Source: Cyrtodaria siliqua
Taxonomy: Eukaryota > Mollusca > Bivalvia > Adapedonta > Hiatellidae
Assembly (NCBI GenBank): GCA_037043455.1
Contig: JAWPHD010001222.1
Coordinates: forward strand, 248,001 to 312,000
Reading direction: 5' to 3'
Length of the DNA stretch: 64,000 nt
How positions within the stretch are numbered: position 1 is the stretch's first letter; each line of letters starts with the position of its first letter. Below the pieces are notes generated by a model. The model ran no database searches. It was not told the origin of the DNA and saw nothing but the letters and a program-made list of their open reading frames with translations. Positions 10,961 to 24,248 of this stretch are shown here, in pieces. The position numbers and the translations under genes were made by a program.

Positions 10961-13122
10961 GTAAATTCGGACACGCTTTATTTCAGATGCTTTAACAACT
11001 TCTACTTTCACTTTGCGCTTTTCAGATTATTTTTTTTAATGTTATTCACGTAAAAGAAACAACGACTCCGTGTTATCTTCAATATATTGACAATAAATTG
11101 TATACAAAAGGAAAGAAGAAAAGAGAGAATCTAGAAAATCAACTAAAACAAATAAATGAGGGATGACTCTATTACACATGTAACTGTTTTTTATTTATAA
11201 CAACTTTATATTTTATTGCCTTTTCATCAATAAAATTGACATCTTTGTTTGTTTCATTTTGAAGATTTCGCGCGCTCGAAAATGCCCTTTTTACATAATT
11301 TAGCATGCTTAAAAATGCCCTTTAATTCAGGGAACTAAAAACTGAGGTAAACACTATATTAACAGTGATCGTTTTTTTGAAATGGCTGGGCTATTGGGTC
11401 ATATTCTCAATTTCCAAAACATTCCTCCCATGCCAGGGAGACATTGTCTGTCTGTCTGTCTCTTTAATTGTATTGTTTTTTGTCAAATAATTTGGGGAGG
11501 GGTTACAGGGCTTGCACTGGCTATTTTTTTCTTTGCGCAACTACTTTCGCCAAATGAAAAAAAATAGAGCCAAATTGAAAACATTGGAGCCAAATATGTT
11601 CATATTGGCACAAACTTGCCAGTGTTCACACTGGCCAGTTTCAATTAAAAAGGAGTGAATGCCCTCTCAAATTTTTGATTTTTTAGATCTCTTTAGGTAA
11701 CCCTTTTTCTAGATAAATAAATGATTACACTTCGAAAATGGACAAAAACATTCGTTTAACTTCTTTCATTTTAACAATATTGTTTTATTTCCCATTCAAA
11801 TTATGATATGTTCAGTACACTGTAAGGAAGTTTTAATCAGGTAAATCAAGCATCTAGTGTATGCTTGAGTCATAGATAGATAGATAGCAGAGGTTTTATA
11901 TGTGACTGAGGTATTATGTAATAACAAAAAAAAGAGAAACAGCAAAACAAAAACAAATAATTTAAATTTTGGTCTGTGGGGTTGAACTGTTATAGGACAA
12001 ATTATTCTTACAAAACCTCGTAATTATAGGAAGAAAATCATCCAGCAAAGTGTGTATACATTGTCATATTGTTATAAAAATATAAGACAATACATGTGCG
12101 ATGTTTTAATCCGTTTTTATAAACTTACAACTATGAAAAACGATCTTGTTTACTCTGTCGGCCGCCATTTTTAATTTCTGTGTTGGTCATGTGACTAGCA
12201 TTTGATCAAGAAAGAATAGATTATATTGTAAATAAAACAAAACAAAACAATAATTCAGTTAGTTATACTTTTAATTGAAACAGTTATAAATCAAATTTAC
12301 TGACAATGGTCAACTGATCAGTACGTAAACTTGGTCGATTAATTAGGTGTTTAAAAAGTTAAAGTATTCTGTATAGTAAATGCAACGGATTCTCTGATTG
12401 GCTTACCGCATATGTGGATAAATAACAACGTTTCTAATTGGCTGCATTTGTAATTAGATCTTGCAATCTTGGCTGTGTACTCGAGGTGTGATTATTGGAC
12501 AATGGTCTTGCCAATTATCGAACTAACAAACACTAATTAGCAAACATGTAGGTATTTCACAGCTGGGGGCTTGAGACTAGATTACAGGATGTTTATTGAG
12601 TCACTGGTCACTGTGGTCCAATAGTCAATTTTACAGTAATTGGTCATGCGTAAGATGCGTGTTAGACTGGGTATCGTTTTTTTACTCGCTTCGAGTGTCC
12701 TCTATAGAAATAATTAACGCTGTACCCGTCTTTATCTGGGTTGATAATGTTTGTGTAATTAATGCCCCAAAGAAAAGAAAAAAGGATTTTGATTCTTTTG
12801 CGCAAATCACTTTCGCAAATTTGTTTTTTCTTGCGCCACATTTCATTTTTATGCGCATTTGGCGCCATTTGCGCATCCCGGTTAGGTTGTGGGGTGTGGG
12901 GTGGAATGATCCAGAATGCAGGAAATCACATCTAAATTTCAAAAATGTTCTGTGGGGCATGCCCCACTAGCGGCCTCCAGTGCTACGCGCGGTCGACGAC
13001 CGACTGGTTGTTTGGCTTCGCATCAGAAATGTTTCATGAAAATGGTGAATGTCGTCTCATTAAAATCAGTCAAATGGGACATTTTGTCTCATTGAAATAC
13101 AATTCTAGGGCGATCCCTGTAC
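10961..13122. other. Intergenic region upstream of the NKRF-like gene, no gene recognised
   Basis: Short open frames (for example around 11382-11567 and 12596-12970) are not bounded by convincing splice sites and match nothing I know. A GGCCGCCATTTTT motif at about 12160 resembles a YY1-type site, and GCGCAAAT-rich stretches recur at about 11540 and 12800. A promoter could lie in this interval, but none can be pinned down from sequence alone. Confidence 0.4.
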
Positions 13123-13160
13123 AAGTAGAGCGTCCACAGGCCCTCTTGGGCCTCTTGTTT
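13123..13160 (+). mobile_element. Solo 3' end of a Helitron-like element
   Basis: GTAGAGCGTCCACAGGCC followed by a hairpin (AGGCCC, TCTT, GGGCCT) and CTTGTTTT. The same module closes the copies ending at about 8331 and 25230. Confidence 0.6.
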
Positions 13161-13299
13161 TTTCATTAGGTCAACGGTCAAGGTCATATTGACCTGACAC
13201 ATAGGAAATGCTCCTTAAGTAGCAAACTGTTGTATGTCCTGTTATGCGGCGCTCTTATTAAAATACCTGATAGTGCGACGGAAGGACTGTAAACCTTAA

Positions 13300-13399
13300 A
13301 ATTACACACCCTCACTGTGACACACACCACATAAATGCACACACATCCTTTTTCAATTGCTGGAGGAGTGGGGTCATTCAGTACCAGTTGTAGTTTCAG
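13300..13399 (+). other. Probable 5' non-coding exon of the NKRF-like gene (start unknown)
   Basis: A consensus donor TTTCAG|GTGAGT sits at 13399/13400, and a consensus acceptor CATTTTCAG at 13742. This predicts a 343-bp leader intron just before the start codon at 13775. The transcription start is not determined and the left coordinate is nominal. RNA evidence would be needed to confirm it. Confidence 0.4.
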
Positions 13400-13774
13400 G
13401 TGAGTTCAGAATGTTTTTTTGACATTTATCCTTAAATATTACGACCGATTTTTAAGGAAAACATTTTAATAGCACATAGACATGTATCAGTGTTTGATTT
13501 TCAATGTTTTCAGAAAATGCATTACTGATCTTCAAATTCATATGTGATTGCAAATTCACATAGATCTGGTTGACTTTATCAAAGGAAAATGTTTTGAATT
13601 GTTCCATGCATGGAAAGGGAAGGAAGGTAAAGAACAAAAAAAGTAGTTAATTATACATGCTTGTTCGGTTCTGACAGCAGTAGCTTTCTTGTATCATTGA
13701 TACTGTTTCAACAAAAGGCATTTTGTTTTTGTTCATTTTCAGATTGTTTCTGATTACTGATAGTGCATAGCAAG

Positions 13775-14603
13775 ATGAGTTGGGGCACCCAGTTCGATAT
13801 GTCTGGCGGGTTCAACGTTAACGATGGAGGCCTGGAGAACAACGGGCACCAGTCGCTACTTAGAGGGGGATATGGATCCGGAGGTGGGGGAATGAAAAGG
13901 CCACAGCCTCAAGACCAAGGACATGGATTTAAAAAACCGAGGGCAGAATATGGGGATTTTGGAGATTCAGGTCCAGTGTCCTGGGGTCAAGTGGCTGAGC
14001 CAGAGCCACCAACATCGTGGGAACAGATGGCCGAACCGGAACCGGCGTCCTGGGGACAGATGAAGGACCCGGGACCAAGTTCATGGGATAACATGGATCA
14101 GTTCGGCTCTGCTGGCGGAAGGGACGTGGGAGAGCGAGAAGAAGAAGGACCAAGTTCATGGGGAGCTATGTCGGAACTCACCTCATGGGACCAACTCACG
14201 ACACCTAAAGTTAACAGTAGGGGTGGCGGACAGAGGGGTAGAGGAGCTGGAAGAGAAGGGGGAGGAGCTGGAGGAGGAGGAGGAGGTGGAAGGGTCAGCG
14301 GTCAGTTTGGAGGAGGAGGAGGAGGAGGAGGAGGTGGCGGAAGCAGTTATTCATCAGGCACAAGCTATAACAGTTATCAGAAGCCCCAGGGCGGTGGAGG
14401 GGGTCGTGGAGGTGGAGGTCAATCATACGGAGGCGGTCGTGGTGGTGGTGGTGGTAGCTGGGGTGGTGGTGGTGGTGGTGGTGGTGGTTATGGAGGTGGT
14501 CAAGAGCAGGGAGGCTGGGCAGACAAAAAACCAAGCTGGGGAGGAGGCGGTGGTAGAGGTGGACAGAGTGGTGGTAGAGGAGGTCGCGGAGGAGGAGGAA
14601 GAG
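13775..14603 (+). CDS. NKRF-like: NKRF-like exon 1: start codon and Gly-rich low-complexity region
   Basis: ATG at 13775 is 32 bases after a consensus acceptor, with an in-frame TGA at 13751. Residues 1-276 include five SW-x-x-M/L repeats (SWGQV, SWEQM, SWGQM, SWDNM, SWGAM) separated by PEP/PGPS spacers. Long GGG/RGG runs follow, typical of RNA-binding, phase-separating tails. It ends GGAAGAG|GTAGGT, phase 1. The GGN codon run is probably length-variable. Confidence 0.85.
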
Positions 14604-17600
14604 GTAGGTGGCTTGCTTGTTTGACATCTTAATTATTCTGCCAATATTAACGCCGTATAGATTGTTTTTTTGCTGATTATTTAATATATTTGACTACTGG
14701 TACTTGAATTCAAACCCATGACTCTTGAAGATCACATCCAATCAACTCGGTACTATTTAATGTCAGTAATATAATCCACATTGAACAGACCTGTGCTATC
14801 TGCAGGTAGCTAATACTGGCTATTGCAGCCAACATTTTGGACACTTTGTAGTGAACAACATCTGCGTGGCTCAACTTCAAAGATCAAACTAAATTTTAGC
14901 CCGCCAGATAACGGCAAAATTACACTACAAAACCGTTTATAAAAACTCTTTCCATGTGTTCAGGTCATATAATAATGTATCTATGTGCCGATCAAAGTAT
15001 AGGGTTTTTCACGGGTTCTTGAAATACCCGTGACTGAATATGCGTAAAATGAATTATGAGTTGGTAACTCTTAATTCAATGCTCCAGATTTGGGGTTTGG
15101 GCTGGCTGGTTAAAGCCATTTATATTGGATCTATAGAGTTTGGATTCTGAAAATAAGCTATATATACCCCATCATCAGTATGTTTAGAAACGGTGTACAT
15201 ATGTTGTAAAATTTGGCTGTTGTTGGCGGGATAGCAACTTCAAACTTGTTTGTAAAACCTTCACGGTTCTTGTTTTGAATCACATTACCAAACATCTTTC
15301 ATTAAATCAGTGGGGCGTCCGTGGCCGAGTGGTTAACGTCTCTGTCTTGAAATCACTTGCCCCTCACCGCTGTAGGTTCGATCCCTCAGGGGCCTAGGAA
15401 TCTTTATGTGAGGAAGCTATCCAGCTGGCTTGCGGAATGTCGGTGGTTCTACCCAGGTGCCCGCCTGTGCACGAAAATTGCCCGGAGGGGCACCTGGGGT
15501 CTTCCTCCACCAATGGAAGCTGGAAAGTCGCCATATGACCTTAGCTGTTGGTACGACTATAAAATCCAATTCAATTCAATTCATTAAATCAGTAAAAATG
15601 TGAACTTATTTAAAGGTAGTAGGTATAGCTTTTTTTCCGAGAAAAATCTTAGGTTTTAAAAGTGTTCCAAGTCATGATAAAATGTCATATCTGTCGAAAT
15701 ATGATGTTAACACCATATTATTCAGGTTTAAAATTTGATTTCAGCATAGTGTTTTTCTGAAATCTGTCGTAAAATGCTTAACCCTTAACCCCTTAAGCAC
15801 GACTATAACCTTGTGTCCATTGTAAACCCAGATCAGGCTGATCAGAAGTTACGCTGTCTGGCTACTGTTCAGTCATTTTCCCCAAAACATCCCTTTGTCA
15901 CATAAATGGAATGGTCTTAATTCAAAGAAAGAACTGTCCATTATATATACAGTCCACTCTCAGTAACTCAAACTCGCTTACTTCGAATTTCCGCTTGTCG
16001 AATTTTTGTCACGGTCCCAATTTTATTCCTTCTTATTTTATGCAATTTGACTTCTTTTAAGTCAAATTTCGAAAAGTCGAATTATTCGCTAATTCAAACT
16101 ATATTTCTGATCCCAAACAGGAATCTGTACAGTAATTAACACTCGCTAATTCGAAGTTCAATTGAAGTGCTGAATGCAATTTTGATCAAACACAAGCCGT
16201 ATTGAAGTTGATTGTGAAGCAAACAAAAGGTGATAATTGCTGAGATGATTTGACCTGTAACACAACTAATTAAATCATTGTCACGTGACATGTTTGTTAA
16301 TTTATGTTCTTGTCTCTGATTTTCAAGGTAAATTAAGGCTTGTTATCGAGGAAGTTTTTTTGCGATAATTGAAAACAAAGGCCATCCCGTGGGTTAAAAC
16401 AATTATAAGAATTATACTAATTTGACATGGACGAAACATATAATTTGTGAAAATATTGTGTCATTGTATACATGTCTTTCTATGTTTTTAATAAAATATG
16501 AAATCATAAATATTTTGCTGATTGATTTAATTACCAAAACGTTTTCTTATACTGCTTTAACATTCTATACCCGAATATACAAACTGACAAAGCGAAAGTA
16601 GCATGCTGCAAAGCAGGTCTCTAATTTGAGCGTGGTAATAGCAATCAGTAATTTATGTAATTGCATTTTCCCCGTTTGATCTGAATGAAATTATAACAGT
16701 AAAGAAACATATTCATAAAAATATATGAAGGAAGAAAACATATATTTAATTAAAAGTCGGCTAATATCGGTAATATATATGTATAGTGTAAAACTGGTGG
16801 GTGGGGTAATAAAATTGAAGACAAGTCTGCCAAAATCGTTTAATTCGAACTTCTTATAACTCAAACTTTTCTCCCGGTCCCTTGAAATTCGAGATACTGA
16901 GTGTTGACTGTATGTAGCGGGTTAAATTAACCCTGGTGCAATTAACCCTGGTGCATAGCCTAGGATAGCACATATTACTGTACAGAATGAATTTGTTAGT
17001 AAAATTTTCAGTTCATGCGTTATGTTTTTGCCCAATTAGAATAGAAAATATCATTAGACCAAAAAAAAAAAGTTGTGTTTCCTATTGCATGCTCTAAAAA
17101 AAATAGGGTAGGTCGGGTCGGTAGGCATTTTTTTCCCCTTTTTTTTTTTGGAACAAGATCTAGTGAGGTTCTACATGTATTTATCTCTTAAACCCCATAC
17201 AAGTTGATGATACAACTGAAAGTTTCTCTGTGATGTCGGTTTACCTTGATATATTGTGATAAATCGTTGTTCAGAACAAATTTCTTTTCTTTCTTTTTTT
17301 TTGATTTTTTTTTTTCATAAAATGTTTTAGGGTTGGTCAGGCCACCGGAAACACAGCTATTTTTTTTTGCCTTACCTGTGAATTTTAAGTCGGACCCTAG
17401 ACCCCCATTAAAAGCCCTTTTAATATGCCCTTTTCATCATTTTTGTGTCACCTGCGTAGCATTGCAGACAGGGATCACTTTGTCCGTCGTCAAGGTCGTC
17501 CGTCACACTAACCTGTAGCCTAACTTGAAAAGTATTTGACATATATTCATGAAACCTCACACACATCTTCAAATGCTGTTACGCATGTCCAATAATTAAC

Positions 17601-20600
17601 TCTGACTTTCATAATGACAAAAGTTATGCCTCTTTCATAAAACTTTAACCTGCAACCTAACCAAGTTCATAACTGACCATAACTTGAAAAGTATTTGACC
17701 TATGTTCATGAAACTCACACACATATTTGTCTTAACTAAAGGAATGTCATTACTAAGTCCAACAACTCTGACTTCCATTTTGGCAGAGTTATGCCCCGTT
17801 TTCATAAAACTTTAACCTGCAACCTAACCCAGCTCATTACGTGGCAAAATATTGACAAATGGTCATGAAACTTTATACAGTTTTTCCTTATCAATTATCC
17901 AATGCAGATTTATGCCCCTTAGGCCACCATTAAAAAATTGTTTGTTTGCAATTTCCGACCCATGGCTTTTAGGGGTGGGTCGGTAGGTAGGGATATATTT
18001 TTTTTTTTTAAAACATTTTTATTATTAACGCATGCCCATCGATATTAACAGAACATGCAAGAAAAAAACAACAAAAAAACTTGAAAAAAAAATAAAAAAA
18101 AAAAAAAAAATTGTTTGGGTCGGCGGAAAAAAAATAAAAATTGTTTGGGTCGGCGGATTTGCCGTGGGTCGGTCGCAAACTGCAAACAAACAATATTTTA
18201 ATTTAGGCCTTAAAGTTCAACACTTTAGGATAAAACACTCCATAATTCATGAAGGATTGCACCCGGTGTCTTCAAACTTTAAAGTCAGGTTGTACTTGGT
18301 GAAGTAAACACACAGCAGGCAAGACAAGTGTTCTGTGGAACACCGTTCTAGTTTCTGTCATATATCTGATACTAGTATTGGTATTTATAGGAGGTGGAGG
18401 ATTCGGAGGATTTGGAGGAGGTGGTGGTGGTTACAAGGCAAATCTGAGCTTGGTGGAGAAGGTATGAGTTTCACTTTTAGTTAATTTTTTTTTATACATT
18501 GGTAGAGTGATAGTGTAGAAGTAAACCCTATTTATTTGTAATGTAACATTTTAACAACTCAGGGCACGAAATTTACACTTGTCCACTCATCCACTCACCA
18601 TGGCGAGTACTCGTTGATTCAGAACGAGTATAAATTAGATAAATTCTTACGAAATATTACGAAGGACGAGTTACTCAGAAACAAGTTTTCCTGCCCTACA
18701 ACTACATGTTGCTGTATACTGGTTTTTGGAGCTTTACCGTAATGTTTGAAACAGTGGCAAAAAAAATCGCGACACTTTGTGAGATGAAGATAAATGCTTC
18801 ACCATTACAGTACTTTGATAATATTAACAAAGTGGTGACAGAGCAAGTTCATTGCTATCCTTTGTTCATGTTTAATATTCAGAAACTCTTGTAAATTTTT
18901 CATCACTTTATGCTAAAATAGTAAAAAGGCAATGTAAATTTATGTAAAATGTCCATGCAGTTTGCAGCACTAGCAGACTAACAAAGGGCCTGTTAACTAT
19001 TTAATTGTGTTTCTATCCTAGTTTGAGAAATACTGTGCTTTTCTCCGTGGTGACACCGGGCGGATCAACGCCATACAGTCGATAGAGAACGCATGTATGG
19101 CTACAGGGCTCTTCCTCAAGTGTGCTTACGTGTGTGATGAACTCCCCAGGGCCTACAACAGGTAACTAACTGTAAATGGCATGGCCCAGTGAATAGCACG
19201 GTGGACTTTAAATCCTGATATCCAGGGTTCAAATCTCAGAAGGGTGGCCGAGTTTTGTCATTGTGTTCTTTCCCTTAGTCTTGTCTGTTGGTTGGGGATG
19301 TAAACCCGGCGGTCCCTTGTGTTGGAGTCTTTCGTTCAAGCATGTTAAAGAACCAAAGGTATTTATAAAAGCAGGGCAGACTCCCCAATTCCCCTGTCTA
19401 GGGCGGCTCTGCGTAACTTATCATTTGTTGATAAGCCGGTGAACAACATTCATTTGACTCTCATTCAGTGGTTCATTTCTGAACTTAATTAGCCAAGTTG
19501 TGTACACTTTCCAATGGATTATCAACGTCAGTAATCTTCAGTCATTATCACAGTTCCTTTTTAACCTACTTGAATGGGACCAAAATTAAATTTGACCCCT
19601 TCCCCATTGCAGAAACCTCTTGACTATATTTTCCAAATTCTAGAAGAAGTGAAAAGAGTAACAAGGCAGACTTCCCATAGTTTGTATTTTAAAATTATTG
19701 CTGAACTTAATAATTGATCAGTATTTTACTGAAAACATACATCAGCGATTTTTTTCACCATTTTGGGAATGGGTCCGTGGCCGGTCAAATTGGGGAAAAA
19801 ACATGATTTTTCTCAAAATTGGGGAAAAACGCGTGTTTTTTCTCAGAATTGGGAAAACAATTGTTTTTGTATTTTGTGAAATATTACATATTTATTGATG
19901 ATTTACATAATGAAATATTTTCACAACTGTAATGTTTCAAGTTTTTATTGTACTTCACCGTGTTGTTACAGAATAATTTCCCTGTTTTTGTTGTCCCTGA
20001 AAATGTTAACAATGCTGTTAAGTTCATTGTCATTTAGGGTTGCACCATTCTCATGACCGAGGAAAGAATTTCCTGGCCCAGACGATTTCTGTTATTCGTC
20101 CTTTATTTAGTATTAACCCATCCCTCACTGAGGCGCTTGTTACATAGTAGAATATACTCGCGGTAAAGCGTTTCGATAACATACTAGCGGTAAAGCGTTT
20201 CTGGAACGCTTAAACAACATGGCGTCGTCCTCGGATGACGAGGCTGTGTTTTGCGTTTCAATTTACACAGAAAAGCAGAAGAAACATACAACCCTCGTAA
20301 AAAAACTTTAAGAAGATTAATCTAAAACAGAACTGGGAAGATCTATTACATCTGTGTATTGAGAATATCCCAGGAGAAAAATTGACGAAATAACAACTTC
20401 AATTTGGGAATTTTTTAGTTGAAAATTGGGAAAAATGGTATATTTTTCAATTGGGAATGGGGCCGTTTATCGGACCCATTTATGAATGGGGCCGTTTATC
20501 GGACCCATTTATATAAGGTAAAAAAACGCTGTACATGATTCTATTGATAATAAAGTTTTCCTTTAAAAAGATCAAGCTTTTTTTCCCCTTCAATTCCAAA

Positions 20601-23600
20601 ATCGACCTTTTCTTACATTCAAAGCCATGTGCCCTATCCCAATTTGTAGAGAATAGACCTTGCATTATCATCACCAGTAGTAGCGTAGGTCGCCATTACT
20701 ATATGAAACGAGATTTCCTTTCTTTCTGACCAAAGGCAGATCTTCACTGGTCGACTGGCCATCAGCGGCATATTCCTGGCGAGAGCTGTCGGCTGTAACA
20801 AGAAGGACCTGAAGCATGAAGTCTACAACAAAGCTCTGGGAGTCCTCACTAAGAACACCATCACTGACATCAACAATCTGAAAGATCCTGGAGTCGAGTT
20901 GGTCAAGTAAGGCAACTGTTTAAAAGGACACATGGCATGCTTAATTATATCCCATCTTTCACAAAGTGAAGTAGGGGCCATATAGGAATCACGTTGTCCG
21001 TAACTTCCTGTTGCGTAACACATTTTTGTCTCGTTGCATTACACCTTTTTATTACTTTAATTCCTCAAACAGTTTTGAATGGGTTGTTCCCAAACGTTAT
21101 ATACACATAACAACTGATGTCCGTCTAGGTCACCCATTGTTGATTGTCTAATTTAATACAGAATTATGGCCCTTTGTTGGACTTAGAATTTAAGCGGGAG
21201 TATTCATCACCTTCAGTGATAGTTCTAGTTTAAACCTACGTGTCTCATTAGTTTTCTACATAAATTGCATATTGGCAAATCATTAGAGTAAATTATTTTT
21301 GAATATTACCAACTGTTGATTATATTGCAGCATATAATAATACTTTTAAACCTATTAAAATCCGCCCATCATCCAATGAAAACCAAGGGGATATCTTGAG
21401 GTATTTCGAAGCGGAAAACGAAATGCAGCGTGTTAAATAAGATTCATCGTAGCGAATGCAATAGCGATGTAACTATATTGAATTAAATGCTGCGTGTCTG
21501 TGTAAGGCAAACCATGAACAATTGTTGGTTTGTTGTTTCCCTACCTACCTGCGAAAAAGGTCCTCATCCAAAACCTTTGATAGCAATTCTTTTTAATAAC
21601 ACTTTTTTTGTGCTATTTTCAATATATTTTTCTTTTAATTTCTTACAATAGTGTTTACAATCCTTGGTAAAAATACAATATCTTCTATCAGCCTACCCAG
21701 TTATGAAATCCCGGGTCTGGGAACCAGCAAACAATTATTTTTTTGAAGGATGGGCTCAAATTTCCTTTTAGTGTCGCCTGCGTAGCATGGCAGACACAGG
21801 GATCACTTTGTCCATCGTCATTCGTCGCACTTTAACCCGCAACCTAACCTGGGCCATAACTTGTGAAGTATTTGACCAATGTTCATGAAACTTCATGAGA
21901 CATATCTTCATCTTGACCCAAGGAATGTTGTTACATATGTCCAATAACTCTTACTTTCATTTTGACAGAGTTATGCCTCCTTTCATAAAACTTTAACCGG
22001 CAACTTAACCAGGCTCATCACTGGCCGTAACGTAAGAAGTATTTGACCTATGTTCATGAAACTTCACACACATATTCATCTTTATACAGTCGATTTCGAA
22101 AAACCCTGTATAATCGCATAGGTTTTTGTCAAATTCCGGATAATTGCATAACGCAAATTTGGCTAATTGCATACTGAAAGTCAAATTTACCTGTATTTTT
22201 CAACTGCTAATTGATTGACGCGGTCAGCGAGATAAGCCCGAGGCAAATTGTGACAAAAGATGCTAATTACGTCAGTGACTGGTTTGAGTGGTTTCCGTAA
22301 AAATTACAAGGCATGACGATCGCTCACCAATTAGCATACACGATTTAATAAGTTTGTAAGCTGGCTGTAGAGATGAATATGACATTGAGTAGCTCCTATA
22401 GGGTATTTAAGTCCTACCCCTCTGCCTCTAGCGGGATTTGCAGTGGTTGTATTCTACCCTGTCAACCACAAGGGGGAAAACAGTTTGAAATTATATTTTA
22501 ACACTGGCGGTTTACGGAAAGCGTAGAGTTATGTTACAACATTCACATGCCATACGTTTTTTGAAGTGATTTACTGAATATTTTGCTGTATTTTCTTGTT
22601 TTTCAAGGTTTAGAGGTATAGTTGTCCCATTTCAATACTGGAATGTAGAAGCCGTCAAGTTCCAACTGCTTATCGTTTATTTCTGATCAATTATTGTTTC
22701 AGGGCTAGTGTGGAGAAGTACCTGAAGACGTCTGGCCCCGCCACATATACGGAGGGAGTCGGGGTGCCGCTGTACAAGGCCATGAATAACATTGCCGGGG
22801 AGGTGTCCAAGAATCTGGAATCAATTTCCATCCTTTTTGGAGGACTTGAAAAACTGATCGCCTATGTCAAAGTTAGTGGTGATTAATTAACGAGTGAAGT
22901 TTAGTGATTAGGCGAAATAGTGTAGTATGTTTGGTTCCAGTTTCTTGACTGTCCCTATTTTTTTCAGTGTGAAGCTAAATATTCTGTTTTATGCCCCCCT
23001 GTGGGCGGGGGGCATATTGTAATCGCATCGTCCATCCATTTATCAGTCCATCCGAAACAATCATGTTTCAGCCATAACTTTGAAAGTACCTAATGGAATT
23101 GGATGAAACTTCTAAAAAAAAAAGTTAATCACATTGAGAAGGCGTGTCATGCGCACAATGAATCAGGTCCGTACCACAAATATCAAGGTCATTCTTGGAG
23201 GTCAAAGTCAAAAAACCTTTGTTAGTCTAAGAATGGAAATGGGCAACAATATACAAACAAGTCCTGAGCATGAAAAGAATCCACTAATACTGTTCCATTT
23301 GCCTTGAAGCATCTGCGGCAAACTAGGCGTATTTTTAACGTTTAGAAAATGCGATTACAGTTATAATTTAATATTTCTCTTCAAAAGTTCAAAACAGATA
23401 ACGGATACAAAACAGGTTGTTAACTCTGCAGAAGTGTAGGTTTAATTCTAACTGTTGATGTCTTGAACATATGGATGCAAGTTAACCAGCTTGAGATCGG
23501 ACAGACATATTTCTTGAATGTTTTCAGACTGCGACAACACTGCCAGATAACCCAATATCTAGGCTGGAGCAGGCGATGATGGCCTCTAAGAGTGGACTGG

Positions 23601-24212
23601 GGCACATCTTCAAGGTTGACACTAAGGACGATCACGGCAAGCTGACCTTCGAGGGAATGTTCATACTCGGTAAGAAGGCACACATAGCCTTGGTCAAAGT
23701 TTAAAAAGATAATCCAAAGGAAAGATAATTATGGCTCCCCCACACAAAGTGTGGTAGGGGAGCCATATTGATTTTGTGCTTTCTGTCTGTTTCTTTCTCT
23801 GTCTGTGTCACAAACGATGTCCGATCAACAACTAGAGAATGGTTGGACCTCGGGTCCTCAAACTTGGAAGGATGGTTGGTCATGACCAGTAGATGACCCT
23901 ATTGATTCACTAGGTCAAAGGTCAAGGTTGCGGTGAAACGATGTCCGATCAATAACTAAAGAATGGTTGGACCTAGGGTCCTCAAACTTGGAAGGATGGT
24001 TGGTCATGACCAGTAGATGACCCCTATTGATTTTTTTTTTTTTTAATTTATTGATTTATTGATTTTTTTTTTTTTTTGATTTTTTTTTTTTTTGATTTTT
24101 TTTAAATTATTTTTTAATTTTAATTTTATTTTTTTTTATTATTTTTTTTGATTTTTTTATTTTTTTTTATTTATTAATTCTTTTATGATTTTTTTTTTTT
24201 ATGATTTTTTTT

Positions 24213-24248
<36 letters not shown>

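Larger units (their letters stand above)
14604..18390 (+). other. NKRF-like intron 1 (repeat content only)
   Basis: 3.8-kb intron. It holds a dispersed repeat (14870-15260), a SINE with target duplication (15312-15579), a pogo-like element (15950-16910), T/A-rich low-complexity stretches with GGGTCGG motifs (17080-17350), a Helitron-like fragment (17446-17918) and a Harbinger-like MITE (17922-18209). No further exon is seen. Confidence 0.6.

Noticed and set aside
12596..12970. Open frame of 124 codons
   Set aside because: No recognised domain, no splice context, and GCGCAAAT-rich repeat-like sequence; insufficient support.
14223..14627. Long open frames in other frames over the Gly-rich exon (Glu/Val-rich on +, His-rich on -)
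   Set aside because: They are shadows of the GGN codon run; the frame joined by splice phase to exon 2 is the real one.
15312..15395. tRNA-Leu/Ser-like gene
   Set aside because: It continues into a SINE body and is bracketed by a 14-bp duplication.
20931..21228. Extension of NKRF-like exon 4 past 20906
   Set aside because: The GTAAGG donor and the phase-matched exon 5 explain the gene; downstream is a Helitron-like element inside a MITE.
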